NCBI GenBank assembly: GCA_034211175.1
Contig: JAXHUH010000187.1
Span: forward strand, 1-51,911
Direction: 5' to 3'
Origin: JAXHUH01 sp034211175
GTDB taxonomy: Bacteria; Actinomycetota; Acidimicrobiia; Acidimicrobiales; CAIXPF01
Length of the DNA stretch: 51,911 bases
Under the pieces are notes generated by a model. The model searched no databases. It had not been told where the DNA came from and saw only the letters and a program-made list of their open reading frames with translations. Numbering within the stretch: position 1 is the first letter of the stretch; each line of letters starts with the position of its first letter. Of the stretch, positions 34,266 through 43,561 are shown piece by piece. A program made the translations under genes and the position numbers.

Positions 34266-34946
34266 GTGAGCGCAAGGATCATGCGAGGGACGATCGCTGC
34301 CGGCGTTGTGGCCGCGGGGGTCGTGTTCGCACCGGCGGCGGGCGCTCAGGAGGATGCGATCACGATTCCGATCGAGTCCGTCGTGTACGCGGACGAGGGA
34401 TCGGAGACCGAGCTCGCCACCGTCGACGTACCAGCCGAGGTGCAGGGCGCGAGTTGCGAGGGCGAGGCCCAAGCCGACAACCAGTCGTCGGTCCACCCGA
34501 ACAACGACCTGATCATCCGCACCGGCGACGTCGAGGCCATCATCGAGGACGTCGAGGACGAACCCGGGAAGAACTCGGTCACGGCCGGGAGCGTCGTCCT
34601 CGGCGAGACGATCTCGGTCTCGCTGCGCATGGGAGTGGACGAGGTGTTCAGCGGCGGCATCGTCGTGTCGATCGACTGCACCACCCCACCGGCCACGGAG
34701 GATGGCGCAGCGACAGCCGACGACGCGGCCGCCGACGACGTCGCTGCCGAGACGGAACCGGCCGAGGACGCGGCCGCAGCCGACGTCGACACCGAGGTGG
34801 CCGGCGAGTCGGTGCTGGCGATGACCGGTCCCGCCCACGTCCGACAGGCGACGATCCTCGCAACCGTGCTGGTTGCGCTCGGTGCAGCGCTCCTGGCCGT
34901 CGGCCGTGTGGGCCGGGACCGGGCCGCGCCACCCGCGGGACGCTGA
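34266..34946 (+). CDS. surface protein with LAMTG sorting signal (paralogue)
   Basis: 226 residues, same plan as the preceding gene: signal peptide ending GAQ, then the ~105-residue domain with ITIPIESVVYADEGSETEL, QGASCEGEAQADNQSSVHPN and LRMGVDEVFSGGIVVSIDC. The linker is shorter and Asp/Ala-rich, and the sorting motif is LAMTG followed by a hydrophobic helix and a basic end. GTG 34266 has GAGGTGG at 5 bases; ATG 34281 is an alternative. The two proteins are about as similar in the domain as recent duplicates are, but the linkers have diverged strongly. No sortase is in the window. Confidence 0.82.
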   Translation: MSARIMRGTIAAGVVAAGVVFAPAAGAQEDAITIPIESVVYADEGSETELATVDVPAEVQGASCEGEAQADNQSSVHPNNDLIIRTGDVEAIIEDVEDEPGKNSVTAGSVVLGETISVSLRMGVDEVFSGGIVVSIDCTTPPATEDGAATADDAAADDVAAETEPAEDAAAADVDTEVAGESVLAMTGPAHVRQATILATVLVALGAALLAVGRVGRDRAAPPAGR

Positions 34947-35081
34947 ACCGACCGGGACCTCGCCTGGCGTGAGAGCGCGGTCCCGGCGACTCAGCCGGGG
35001 CGGAGGCGGTCCTCGACGCGCGGCGCGGCGATCATCGGGGCCTCACGCCGGGGGTGATCGCCGGCCGGGCGATCGCCGGCA

Positions 35082-36677
35082 TCAGTCCTCGTCGAGGAAC
35101 GGTTCGGGGTCGAGCTCGCGCCAGGGGGTCTGGTAGTCGTCGGCGACCTCGCGGTTGGGCTGGAAGCCCTCGTTCCACCACTTGGCCTCGTAGACGGCGC
35201 CGTCGAGCCAGACCAGGTCGCCCTCCTCGTACACCTCGTCGCCGTCCCACGCCGGGGCCGCGCCCCGCGGCACCCGGACCGGGTCGACCAGGTCCTCCTC
35301 GAGGACGGGGCCGAGGATGCGCCACGGGGTGTCCCAGACGTTGACCACCGGGGCCTCGGGGTCGTCGCCCTCGGTCCACCACTTGGCCTCGTACACGTAG
35401 CCGTGCCACACGACCTTGTCGCCGGCGAGGAACGGCTCGTCCGGCTGCCAGATCGGGTACGGGCTGCGCTCGGGGTCGTCGTCGAGCACCGTCACCGTGC
35501 TCGCCGCCGGTTCATCGCTGGTCGGGTCGCCGCTCAGCGACGCGAACGCGAGCGCGAACGCTCCCGCGTCCTGGTCGAGGTGGGTGCAGAAGTCCGATGC
35601 CTCGGCGAGCGGTGCGTAGTTGGGCCCGCACGGCTGGTCGCGGTTGAGCGACCAGTAGCTGAGCCGTCCGACGCCGCGTGCGTCGACCAGCTCGACCAGG
35701 CCCTCGGCGTCGGCGAGCGTGAACACCTCGTCGACGAGGTCGTTGCGCCCGAGCATCGGGGTGACCCCGAGGCGGGCCCACGCCTCTCCGGGGGTGATGT
35801 CGAGGCCGGCGCGGCGCCAGGCGCCCACCAGCTGCTGGGCCGAGGCCTCGAGCGCCGTGGTCGTCACGTCGAGCATCGGGGTGTCCGGGCCGACGCCGAA
35901 GTTCATCGTCATCAGGTTGACCCCGGCCAGGTCGACGCCGCCGGCGAGGGTCGCGTCGATCACCGACACCCCGTCGGCCGTCATGCCGCTCGGGGTGACC
36001 GGCAGCGTCAGCCAGACGACGAGGTCGTCGCCGTCGGCGCGGCGTTGCTGCTGCACCTCGGCCAACGCCGCGGCGCGGCGGGCGTGGGCGTCCTGGTCGG
36101 CCAGTCCCTCGCCCTCGATGTCCAGGTCGATCGTCGTCACGTCGTAGTGCTCGACGATCTCGAGGTACGCGGCGGCCAGGTCCTCGGGGTCGGTGCACGC
36201 GGCGGAGAGCTCGTCGTTGCGCTGGCCGCCGAAGGAGATGATCGGCTCCTTGCCGACCTGGCGCAGGCGCACGATGCGGCGGTCGAGGTCGAGCACGTCC
36301 GCGGCCTCGTCGACCCCGTAGACGCCACCCCACGCGGGAGCGCACGGGTCGGCCTCGTCGGCGACGACGAAGGCGAGCACCACGTTCGCCACCGCGTCGC
36401 CCGGGTTCTCGAACGCGACCGCCGGGACGTTGGTGACGTCCGCGTACGGCGCCGACCAGGTGTCGGTCTCCGGGTAGGCGGCGACGGACTCGGGCCGCTC
36501 CGTGAGGTACCACGCAGCCGCGGCGACGCCACCGACGACCAGCACGAAGGCGAGGAACAGGCGGGTCCACGACAGCCGCCGCCGTCGCTCCGGGAAGTGG
36601 GCGCCGCCCGCAGGGGCGGCGCCGTCGCCGACGTCGTGGGCATCGGCGAGCAGATCGTGGTGGCCGTTCGTGCTCAT
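35082..36677 (-). CDS. membrane-anchored GH18 (chitinase-like) protein with two CBM5/12 modules
   Basis: 531 residues. A cytoplasmic tail (~35 residues) precedes one membrane helix (~38-58), so the catalytic part faces outside. The GH18-like domain (~70-380) has SFGG (~148-151) and the active-site strand TIDLDIEGE (182-190), with Glu188 in the position of the catalytic acid, and MNF (~258) of the substrate strand. The linker after ~385 leads to two CBM5/12-type modules, each with a W-x-G/Y-x-Y-E-A-K-W-W core (~406-453 and ~473-522). Such modules bind chitin or cellulose. Its start overlaps the stop of the GT2 gene (ATGA), so the hydrolase is coupled to a polymer synthase. Confidence 0.83.
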   Translation of the reverse strand: MSTNGHHDLLADAHDVGDGAAPAGGAHFPERRRRLSWTRLFLAFVLVVGGVAAAAWYLTERPESVAAYPETDTWSAPYADVTNVPAVAFENPGDAVANVVLAFVVADEADPCAPAWGGVYGVDEAADVLDLDRRIVRLRQVGKEPIISFGGQRNDELSAACTDPEDLAAAYLEIVEHYDVTTIDLDIEGEGLADQDAHARRAAALAEVQQQRRADGDDLVVWLTLPVTPSGMTADGVSVIDATLAGGVDLAGVNLMTMNFGVGPDTPMLDVTTTALEASAQQLVGAWRRAGLDITPGEAWARLGVTPMLGRNDLVDEVFTLADAEGLVELVDARGVGRLSYWSLNRDQPCGPNYAPLAEASDFCTHLDQDAGAFALAFASLSGDPTSDEPAASTVTVLDDDPERSPYPIWQPDEPFLAGDKVVWHGYVYEAKWWTEGDDPEAPVVNVWDTPWRILGPVLEEDLVDPVRVPRGAAPAWDGDEVYEEGDLVWLDGAVYEAKWWNEGFQPNREVADDYQTPWRELDPEPFLDED

Positions 36678-39205
36678 CCACCGCTCCCCGTCTGGCCCGC
36701 ACCCGATCGGTGCACGGGCGCGGCGAGCCGCGGGTCGCGGCCGTCCCCGTTGCGCCCGCCGGCGTCGGCGCCCTCGTCGAAGCCGGCCTCGATGGCGGCG
36801 AGCAGCCGCTTGCTGGCCCGGATGGCCTCGATCAGCTCGTCACGCCCGATCGGCACGTCCTCCGGCGTGTGCTCGCCGGTCCCGGCGGTGCTCGTGGCGC
36901 CCGTGACGTTCGCGGCTCGTCGGCGTTGGCCCGACTCGTGCGCCGCGGCGGCCTGCTCCTCGGGCGGGGCGAACAGCTCGGGCTTCGCCATGGCGAGACG
37001 GGGCGGCATCCGGGTCGACGCGCTGCCGGTGCCGTCGCTGCCGTAGAACAGCTGCTCCTCCCAGCCCTGCTCCTCGCTGGCGACCACGTTCGGGTCGACG
37101 TCGCGGCGCAGCGACTCGAACGCCCGGACGGCCATGTCGGCGAGGCTGTCGCGGATGCCGATGAACGCCACGAGCCCGTAGAGGCCGAGGAACGCGTTGA
37201 GCCCGGCGAAGACCGCGTGGCCCCAGGCGCCGGTCTGGAGGTCGCGCCAGGTGGTGTACGACGCGCCGGCGATGAGGATGTAGGGGAACAGCACGAGCCA
37301 GAACGGCGCCGTCGTGCGGTGCTTCACCTTCGGCGTCCGGGTGAACGCGTTCTTGCGGCCAGTCAGTCCCTGGTACAGCGACTTGGCCGTCCCGGTCAGG
37401 TTGACCGGCAACATGATCAGGTTGAACGCGTAGATGCGGACGATGTCGGTGCGCTTGTAGCCGCAGCGCTTCAGGTCCGAGGCCATCGCCGCGAAGTACG
37501 GCACCGCGATGGCGACGACCAGCGGGCTCAGCACCCGATCGTCGAACGGCCACACCAGCAGCAGCGCCAGGCCGAGCGACGCCCACGCGATCGACGCGGT
37601 GTAGTTGAGCCGCAGCAGCACCCCGAGCGGGTCGCCCCCCTTGCGGATGACCGACCACAGCTTCGGCGCGATCAGCAGGCCGCCGTTGGCCCACCGCTGG
37701 CGTTGCACGCACAGGGAGCCGAAGTCGGGCGGGGTCGCGCTGTAGCTGAGGCGCTCCTGGTAGTTGTGCAGCCGCCAGCCGCTGAGGACGAGGTCGACGC
37801 TCGACTCGGTGTCCTCGATGACGGTGCGGTCGGCGATGTAGCGCTTGACCGGCCACGGGCCCGAGTTGTCGATCTCGACGATGTCCTCCAGCGCGGAGCG
37901 CCGCAGGATGGCGTTCGCACCCACCCAGAACGTGGCGTCGTAGTACGTGAGGCCCTGGTGGAGGATGTGCTGGATGTCGGTGGTCGCCCCGGCGACCCGC
38001 TCGATGCGCGAGGCGCCGCCCGGGTAGGCGCTGTAGGGCGTCTGGATGACCGCGACGTCGGCGAACGCGGGTTGCTCGAGCCGGTGGGTCAGGCGCAGGC
38101 AGTACTCGGGGAGCAGGACGCTGTCGGCATCGAGCGTGAGCACGTAGTCGCTGTAGGGGATCAGGACGTCGGCGTGCTCCGGGTCGCACTCGGCCAGCGC
38201 CTCCCGCCGGCCGCTGCGCTCGACCCGGTACGACCCACCCATCAGGCCGAGGTAGGCGTTGAGGTTCATCGCCTTGTTCGGCTCGTGGGACAGGTTCACG
38301 TACTGCTTGCGCTGGAACGACGTCAGCTCGCAGGTGAAGGTCCAGGCCAGGCGTTGGTGGAGCTGGAGCATGACCTCGGTGCCCAGCGTCTGGCCCTCGT
38401 CGGCGGCCGCTGCCAGGGCGTCGGCCGCCCCCTCGAGATCGCGCTGGAGGCCACCGAGGACGCTGTCGCGGCAGAACCGGTCGGTGTGGTCGGTGACCTC
38501 CAGGTCACGGCGCACGCCGTGGATGAAGCCGGCGGCCCGCCGGTAGTGGGTGGCGAGGGCGCGGACCGCGTCGGGGTCACCGGTGCCGGTCCGGCAGAAC
38601 GTGTCGAGCGCGGCGGTGAACTCGGCGGCGGGACCGGAGAGCAGGGCCTCGATCTCGCCGGGGAGCGCCTGCGCCTCCTCGAGGATCCGGCGGTTGGCGT
38701 CCGAATCGGGCACGGGCGGGTCATCGATGAGGAGCACGACCCGCTTCGACGGGAACTCCTGGAGCGCGACCGACAGGAGCGTCTGACGGATGACCCGGGC
38801 GTCCTCGCGATACGACGGGACGAGCGCGGTGATCGACCGATCGCCCCGGGCCCGCATCGCCTGGTCGATCAGGCCCCGCGGTGCGCGCCGGTGGAGTCGG
38901 CTGCGCACCAGCGCGCCGTGTCGGGCCAGCAGGTAGGCGGTGGACGACAGGGTGAGCAGCGTGACGAGCGTGACGTAGCCCAGGGTCTCCGCGAAGCGGG
39001 CGGGTCGCCATCCGTCGGGGCTGGTCAGCTCGTTCCACAGCATCGGCACGGCGTAGAGCGCCCACGCCCCGAGGGTGATGGCGATGGCGACACGACCCCG
39101 GCCGATCGCCATCGGGGTCGCGGGCGAGCCGACCGCGGGCAACGGCGTCCGGCGGTCGCGCCCCATCTTGCGCCGCGTGGCGCGCTTGTTCTCGGGCCTG
39201 GCCAA
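36674..39205 (-). CDS. processive family 2 glycosyltransferase (cellulose/chitin-synthase-like)
   Basis: 843 residues. Two N-terminal membrane helices (~38-58, 74-94), a large cytoplasmic GT2 domain, and about five C-terminal helices (~533-685). Motifs of processive synthases are present: LIDDPP (159-164), TLDADS (357-362), IEDTES (463-468, the TED motif) and QRQRW (501-505). This should make a linear beta-linked polysaccharide and pass it through its own membrane channel. The C-terminal ~150 residues are charged and disordered. A long insertion (~165-300) precedes the DAD motif. The coupled GH18/CBM protein may trim or bind the product. The divergent lipoprotein gene lies 222 bases away. Confidence 0.85.
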   Translation of the reverse strand: MARPENKRATRRKMGRDRRTPLPAVGSPATPMAIGRGRVAIAITLGAWALYAVPMLWNELTSPDGWRPARFAETLGYVTLVTLLTLSSTAYLLARHGALVRSRLHRRAPRGLIDQAMRARGDRSITALVPSYREDARVIRQTLLSVALQEFPSKRVVLLIDDPPVPDSDANRRILEEAQALPGEIEALLSGPAAEFTAALDTFCRTGTGDPDAVRALATHYRRAAGFIHGVRRDLEVTDHTDRFCRDSVLGGLQRDLEGAADALAAAADEGQTLGTEVMLQLHQRLAWTFTCELTSFQRKQYVNLSHEPNKAMNLNAYLGLMGGSYRVERSGRREALAECDPEHADVLIPYSDYVLTLDADSVLLPEYCLRLTHRLEQPAFADVAVIQTPYSAYPGGASRIERVAGATTDIQHILHQGLTYYDATFWVGANAILRRSALEDIVEIDNSGPWPVKRYIADRTVIEDTESSVDLVLSGWRLHNYQERLSYSATPPDFGSLCVQRQRWANGGLLIAPKLWSVIRKGGDPLGVLLRLNYTASIAWASLGLALLLVWPFDDRVLSPLVVAIAVPYFAAMASDLKRCGYKRTDIVRIYAFNLIMLPVNLTGTAKSLYQGLTGRKNAFTRTPKVKHRTTAPFWLVLFPYILIAGASYTTWRDLQTGAWGHAVFAGLNAFLGLYGLVAFIGIRDSLADMAVRAFESLRRDVDPNVVASEEQGWEEQLFYGSDGTGSASTRMPPRLAMAKPELFAPPEEQAAAAHESGQRRRAANVTGATSTAGTGEHTPEDVPIGRDELIEAIRASKRLLAAIEAGFDEGADAGGRNGDGRDPRLAAPVHRSGAGQTGSGG

Positions 39206-39427
39206 TGGGTCGCCCTCTCACGTCCGCAGGTGACGGCACCTCCGTCCCGTAGTGGTTCGACCGCCTCGACCCCGACCTGTACCGCGACCTGGACCGCCCC
39301 ACCCCGAACCGGCCTACCGATCCGACCTCCACGGCGCAGATCGGTCGACCAGAACGATCCGAACAGCGACCCGGTGCGCAGACAACGGCGCGACGGGTTG
39401 CCCGGCGAGCGCCGATACGGTCGGCGC

Positions 39428-39883
39428 ATGGGGTCACGACCGTCCGGAAGGCACGAACGGCGCACGCTCTCCCTCGTCCTTGTGACCACCCTCGCCGCGG
39501 GTGCGTGCTCGGACGACGCGGGCGAGGGAGGGGGTCGCGTCGGCCCCCTCGTCGTGGCGGCCGGACCGAACACGTCGGGCGAGGACGCGGACATCTCCGG
39601 ACGGCTGGTTCGTCCCGAGCCGGACGCGTGCATCGGGCTCGCGTCAGCCGGAGGGACGGACCGACCGACGGGCCTGGTCTGGCCGCCGGGCACGACCTGG
39701 TCCGGCGAGGACGGCGCGATCGTCGTCGACGGCACGACCTTCACCGTCGGTGACGAGGTCCGGGGTGCCGGCGGCCACCACTCGGCCGACGGGCCGGCGG
39801 GCCCGGAGCTGACGGCCGACGTGCTCGCCGCCGTCCGCGACTGCGGCTGGGACGACTTCGCGAACCTCGACCGCCTCGACTGA
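39428..39883 (+). CDS. small putative lipoprotein
   Basis: 151 residues. The signal is TLSLVLVTTLAAGAC, with lipobox LAAGAC (Cys ~27). After a Gly/Ser-rich stretch comes a ~90-residue domain with GRLVRPEPDACIGLASAGG, GLVWPPGTTWSGEDGAIVVDG and GDEVRGAGGHH. The GLVWPPG-V-DG pattern occurs in other actinobacterial lipoproteins of unknown function. A TACGGT hexamer at 39416-39421 lies 6 bases before the ATG, so the mRNA may be leaderless. It is divergent from the GT2 gene and convergent with the carboxylase, with two palindromic repeats in between. Confidence 0.65.
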   Translation: MGSRPSGRHERRTLSLVLVTTLAAGACSDDAGEGGGRVGPLVVAAGPNTSGEDADISGRLVRPEPDACIGLASAGGTDRPTGLVWPPGTTWSGEDGAIVVDGTTFTVGDEVRGAGGHHSADGPAGPELTADVLAAVRDCGWDDFANLDRLD

Positions 39884-39897
39884 CCCGCACCACACCT

Positions 39898-40009
39898 GTT
39901 CTGGGTTCCTGGCCCGGCTGGCCCTGCCAGCCAGGGAACCCAGAACCGCACACCACATCCGTTCTGGGTTCCTGGCCCGGCAGGCCCTGCCAGCCAGGGA
40001 ACCCAGAAC
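39898..40009. repeat. two tandem palindromic units of 49 bases (terminator-like)
   Basis: Units 39898-39946 and 39961-40009 are identical except one base and are separated by 14 bases. Each forms a hairpin: GTTCTGGGTTCCTGGC pairs with GCCAGGGAACCCAGAAC with one bulged base. They lie between the convergent lipoprotein and carboxylase genes, so they can act as a terminator for both. Duplication of the whole unit, including part of the flank, suggests a REP-like mobile or amplified element. Confidence 0.8.
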
Positions 40010-40026
40010 GTCACGTGAGGGACGGG

Positions 40027-43000
40027 TCACCAGGTGTCGACGAAGGGGCGCTTCTTGCCGTCGCGGGGCGGCGGGGTCGGCGCCGAGCGCAGCGCGGAGG
40101 CGATCCAGCGGCGGCTCTCGGCCGGGTCGATCACGTCGTCGATCTCGAAGAAGCTCGCCGTGCTCGTCGCCTTGCCGTGCTCGTACATGCGATCGACCAT
40201 CTTCTGGAACGTCTCGCGGCGCTCCTCCGGGTCCTCGATGGCGGCGAGCTCGTTGCGGTACCCGAGCTTCACCGCGCCCTCGAGGCCCATGCCGCCGAAC
40301 TCGCCGGTCGGCCACGCGATGCAGAACAGCGGCGCCTTGAAGCTGCCGCCGGCCATCGCCTGGGCGCCGAGGCCGTAGCCCTTGCGCAGGATGATCGTGG
40401 CGTAGGGGACGGTGAGGTTGGCGCCGGTCACGAACAGGCGGCTGCAGTGGCGGACCAGGGCCGTCCGCTCGACCTCGGGACCGACCATCATCCCCGGCGT
40501 GTCGCACAGGAACAGCACCGGCACGTCGAACGCCTCGCACAGCTGCAGGAACCGGGCGGCCTTGTCCGCGCCGTCGGAGTCGATGGCGCCGGCCAGATGG
40601 GTCGGGTCGTTGGCCACGATGCCGACGGGCATGCCCTCGATGCGCGCCAGCGACGTCACCATCCCCGGCCCGAACGCCCGCCGCAGCTCGAGCACCGAGC
40701 CGGTGTCGGCCATCGTGTCGATCACCTGGCGCACGTCGTAGATGCGCAGCCGGTTCTCGGGGATGATCGACCGCAGCCGCCGCTGGTCGTCGCAGTCCCA
40801 GTCGTCGACCGGGCCCTGGAAGTAGCCGAGGTAGCGGCGGGCGACCTCGACGGCCTCGGCCTCGTCGGCCACCGCGATGTCGACGACGCCGTTGGGGACC
40901 TGGACGTCCATCGGGCCGACCTCCTCGGGGCGGAACACCCCGAGCCCGCCGCCCTCGATCATCGCCGGGCCACCCATGCCGATGTTCGAGCCCTCGGTGG
41001 CGATCACGACGTCGCAGCACCCCAGGAGCGCGGCGTTGCCGGCAAAGCAGCGCCCGGTGGTGATGCCGACCAGCGGGACCAGGCCGCTGAGGCGGGCGAA
41101 GTCGTGGAACGTCATGACGTCGAGGCCGGAGCCGCCGTGGCTGTCGGTGTCGCCCGGGCGGCCGCCGCCGCCCTCGGCGAACACCACGGTCGGGAGCTGC
41201 TGGCGGGCGGCGAGCTCGATCAGGCGGTCCTTCTTGCGGTGGTTCTGCAGGCCCTGGGTCCCGGCGAGCACCGTGTAGTCGTAGGACATCACCAACGTCT
41301 GGGCCCGCTCCGCGCCGACCCGGTCCGCGTTGACGGTGGCGACCCCGCCGATCAGGCCGTCGGCCGGGGTGCGCTCGATGAGCTCGTCGACCTCTCGGCG
41401 GCGGCGCTGCGCGGCGATGACCAGGGGCCCGTACTCGACGAAGCTGTCGCCGTCGCACAGGTCGTCGATGTTCTCTCGGGCCGTGCGGTGGCCGGTCTTG
41501 CGGCGCCGGGCGACGGCGTCGGGGCGGCGGTCGTCGAGGCCGATGGCGTGGCGGTCGAGGACCTCGGCGAGGTCGGCCCGGATGGCGTCCAGGTCGACCT
41601 CGGCCGCGGCCTCCTCCTCACCGGCCTCGACGTCGGCGGGCTCCACGAACGCCAGCGCGTGGCCCTCGAACACGGTGTCGCCCGCCTCGACCGGCAGCTC
41701 GCGCACGTAGCCGCTCTCCGGTGCGGTGATCACGTGCTCCATCTTCATGGCCTCCATGACCATGAGCTGCTGACCGGCCCGCACGGCCTCGCCCTCGGCG
41801 ACGGTGATCGCCACGATCGTGCCCTGCAGCGGCGCCACGACGGCCTCGGTGCCGTCGGGCGCCTGGTCCGCGGTCGGCGCCGATGCGGACGCCGCAGCCG
41901 TCGCCCGGCCGTGGTCGAGGACCGCCAGCGGGTCGGAGCGGTCGACCCTCGCCCCCGCTCCCCCGCCCCGCCGGGCCGCCTCGGCGTCGGGATCGGCCAG
42001 GCGTTCCGCGGCGGCGACCAGGTCGCCGAGGCGCTCCTCGACGAGGCGGGTGTGGGTCCGTCCGGCGAGCACGTCGGCGTCGGCGAGCACGGCCCGCAGG
42101 AACGGGCGGTTGGTGGCCACGCCCTCGATCCGCAGCTCCCGCAGCGCCCGGTCCGTGCGGCGCAGGGCGTCGGCGACGTCGGGCCCGACCGCGTGGGCCA
42201 CGACCTTCGCCAGGAGCGAGTCGAACCTCGGGTTCGTGCGGTAGCCGCCCCGGGCGTAGGTGTCGACCCGCACGCCCGGCCCGGTCGGCGGCTCGAACCG
42301 CTCGATGGTGCCGCCGGTCGGGCGGATCGTGCCGTCGGCCGCCATGGTCTCGGTGTTGACCCGGGCCTGGACGGCGAAGCCCCGTGGTGCGGGCACGGCG
42401 TCGCGGGTGAGCCCGAGCTCGGCCAGGGTGGCGCCGCCGGCGAGGCGGAGCTGGGTGGCGACCAGGTCGACGCCGGTGACCTCCTCGGTGACCGTGTGCT
42501 CGACCTGGAGCCGGGCGTTGGCCTCGATGAACACGAACCGGCCGTCGGGCACGCCGGCACTGCTCGCGTCGACGAGCAGCTCCACCGTCCCGGCGTTGCG
42601 GTAGCGGGTGGTCGCCGCCAGGTCGAGAGCGGCGTCGAGGATCCGGTCCCGCAGCTCCGGGTGGAGGCCCGGGCTCGGGGCGATCTCGATGATCTTCTGG
42701 TGGCGGCGCTGGAGGCTGCACTCGCGGTCCCACAGGTGGGTGACGGTCCCGTCGCCGTCTCCCAGCACCTGGACCTCGACGTGGCGGGCCCGCTCGATCA
42801 GCTCCTCGGCGTAGACCCGGTCGTCGCCGAACGCGGCGCCCGCCTCCGACCGCGCGCGGTCGAACGCCTCCTCGAGGTCGGCCCGCGTGCGCACGACCCG
42901 CATCCCCCGGCCACCGCCCCCGCCGACGGCCTTGAGCATCATCGCCCCTCCCCCGGCGACGCAGCGGTCGAGGAACGCGGCGGCCTCGTCGAGCGAATCG

Positions 43001-43410
43001 AGCGGGCCGGTGCCGTCGGGAACCGGCACACCGGCCTCCGCGGCCAGGGTGCGGGCCGTTGCCTTGTCGCCGAGCGCGGCGAGGGTCTCGGGGCGGGGGC
43101 CGACGAAGACGAGCCCGGCCGCCTCGCACGCCTGCGCGAATGCCGCGCGCTCGCTGAGGAAGCCGTAGCCGGGGTGCACGGCATCGCAGCCGGCATCGAG
43201 CGCGGCGCGCACCACGGCGTCGACGTCGAGGTACGCGGCCGGGCCGTTGCCGTCGAGTGCGACCCGCTCGTCGGCCGCCGCGGCGTGGGGGGAGCCGGCG
43301 TCATCGGCCGAATGGACGGCGACCGAGGTGATGGCGAGGTCGGCCGCGGCGCGGGCGACGCGCACCGCGATCTCCCCCCGGTTCGCGATCAGCAGGCGGG
43401 CCAGCGCCAC
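40027..43410 (-). CDS. single-chain acyl-CoA carboxylase (biotin carboxylase-BCCP-carboxyltransferase)
   Basis: 1127 residues in one chain. The biotin carboxylase (~1-450) has KAVGGGGGRGM (~160-170), HVEVQVLGDG and FIEANARLQVEHTVTEE. The BCCP (~525-600) contains VMEAMKMEHV with biotinyl Lys ~556. The carboxyltransferase (~640-1127) has both halves: GLVPLVGITTGRCFAGNAAL and CDTPGMMVGPEVE. This is the architecture of multidomain long-chain acyl-CoA carboxylases known from mycobacteria and a few proteobacteria; the usual actinobacterial enzymes are split into alpha and beta subunits. The acyl substrate (acetyl-, propionyl- or long-chain) cannot be read from sequence. GTG 43410 has GAGGAGG 9 bases upstream. 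Confidence 0.9.
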   Translation of the reverse strand: MALARLLIANRGEIAVRVARAAADLAITSVAVHSADDAGSPHAAAADERVALDGNGPAAYLDVDAVVRAALDAGCDAVHPGYGFLSERAAFAQACEAAGLVFVGPRPETLAALGDKATARTLAAEAGVPVPDGTGPLDSLDEAAAFLDRCVAGGGAMMLKAVGGGGGRGMRVVRTRADLEEAFDRARSEAGAAFGDDRVYAEELIERARHVEVQVLGDGDGTVTHLWDRECSLQRRHQKIIEIAPSPGLHPELRDRILDAALDLAATTRYRNAGTVELLVDASSAGVPDGRFVFIEANARLQVEHTVTEEVTGVDLVATQLRLAGGATLAELGLTRDAVPAPRGFAVQARVNTETMAADGTIRPTGGTIERFEPPTGPGVRVDTYARGGYRTNPRFDSLLAKVVAHAVGPDVADALRRTDRALRELRIEGVATNRPFLRAVLADADVLAGRTHTRLVEERLGDLVAAAERLADPDAEAARRGGGAGARVDRSDPLAVLDHGRATAAASASAPTADQAPDGTEAVVAPLQGTIVAITVAEGEAVRAGQQLMVMEAMKMEHVITAPESGYVRELPVEAGDTVFEGHALAFVEPADVEAGEEEAAAEVDLDAIRADLAEVLDRHAIGLDDRRPDAVARRRKTGHRTARENIDDLCDGDSFVEYGPLVIAAQRRRREVDELIERTPADGLIGGVATVNADRVGAERAQTLVMSYDYTVLAGTQGLQNHRKKDRLIELAARQQLPTVVFAEGGGGRPGDTDSHGGSGLDVMTFHDFARLSGLVPLVGITTGRCFAGNAALLGCCDVVIATEGSNIGMGGPAMIEGGGLGVFRPEEVGPMDVQVPNGVVDIAVADEAEAVEVARRYLGYFQGPVDDWDCDDQRRLRSIIPENRLRIYDVRQVIDTMADTGSVLELRRAFGPGMVTSLARIEGMPVGIVANDPTHLAGAIDSDGADKAARFLQLCEAFDVPVLFLCDTPGMMVGPEVERTALVRHCSRLFVTGANLTVPYATIILRKGYGLGAQAMAGGSFKAPLFCIAWPTGEFGGMGLEGAVKLGYRNELAAIEDPEERRETFQKMVDRMYEHGKATSTASFFEIDDVIDPAESRRWIASALRSAPTPPPRDGKKRPFVDTW

Positions 43411-43561
43411 GATGGATGCCTCCTCGTCGGTCGACGTGCCGGGGGACGCACCGATCGAACGAGTCCCCCGGACGGGGCATCTTGGCGCCCCGCCGCGGCG
43501 GCGTGCGAGTTCACGGCGGAGGGCGCCGGACCGCCGCCCCGGCCACGGGAGGTGCCTGCGC

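Noticed and set aside
35054..35080. Repeated GATCGCCGGC near the end of the GH18 gene
   Set aside because: It is a short direct repeat (two copies) with no symmetry or context pointing to a function.
36710..39883. A 1000-codon plus-strand frame opposite the GT2 gene
   Set aside because: Only its last ~150 codons (lipoprotein from 39428) look real; the rest is the shadow of the GT2 synthase.
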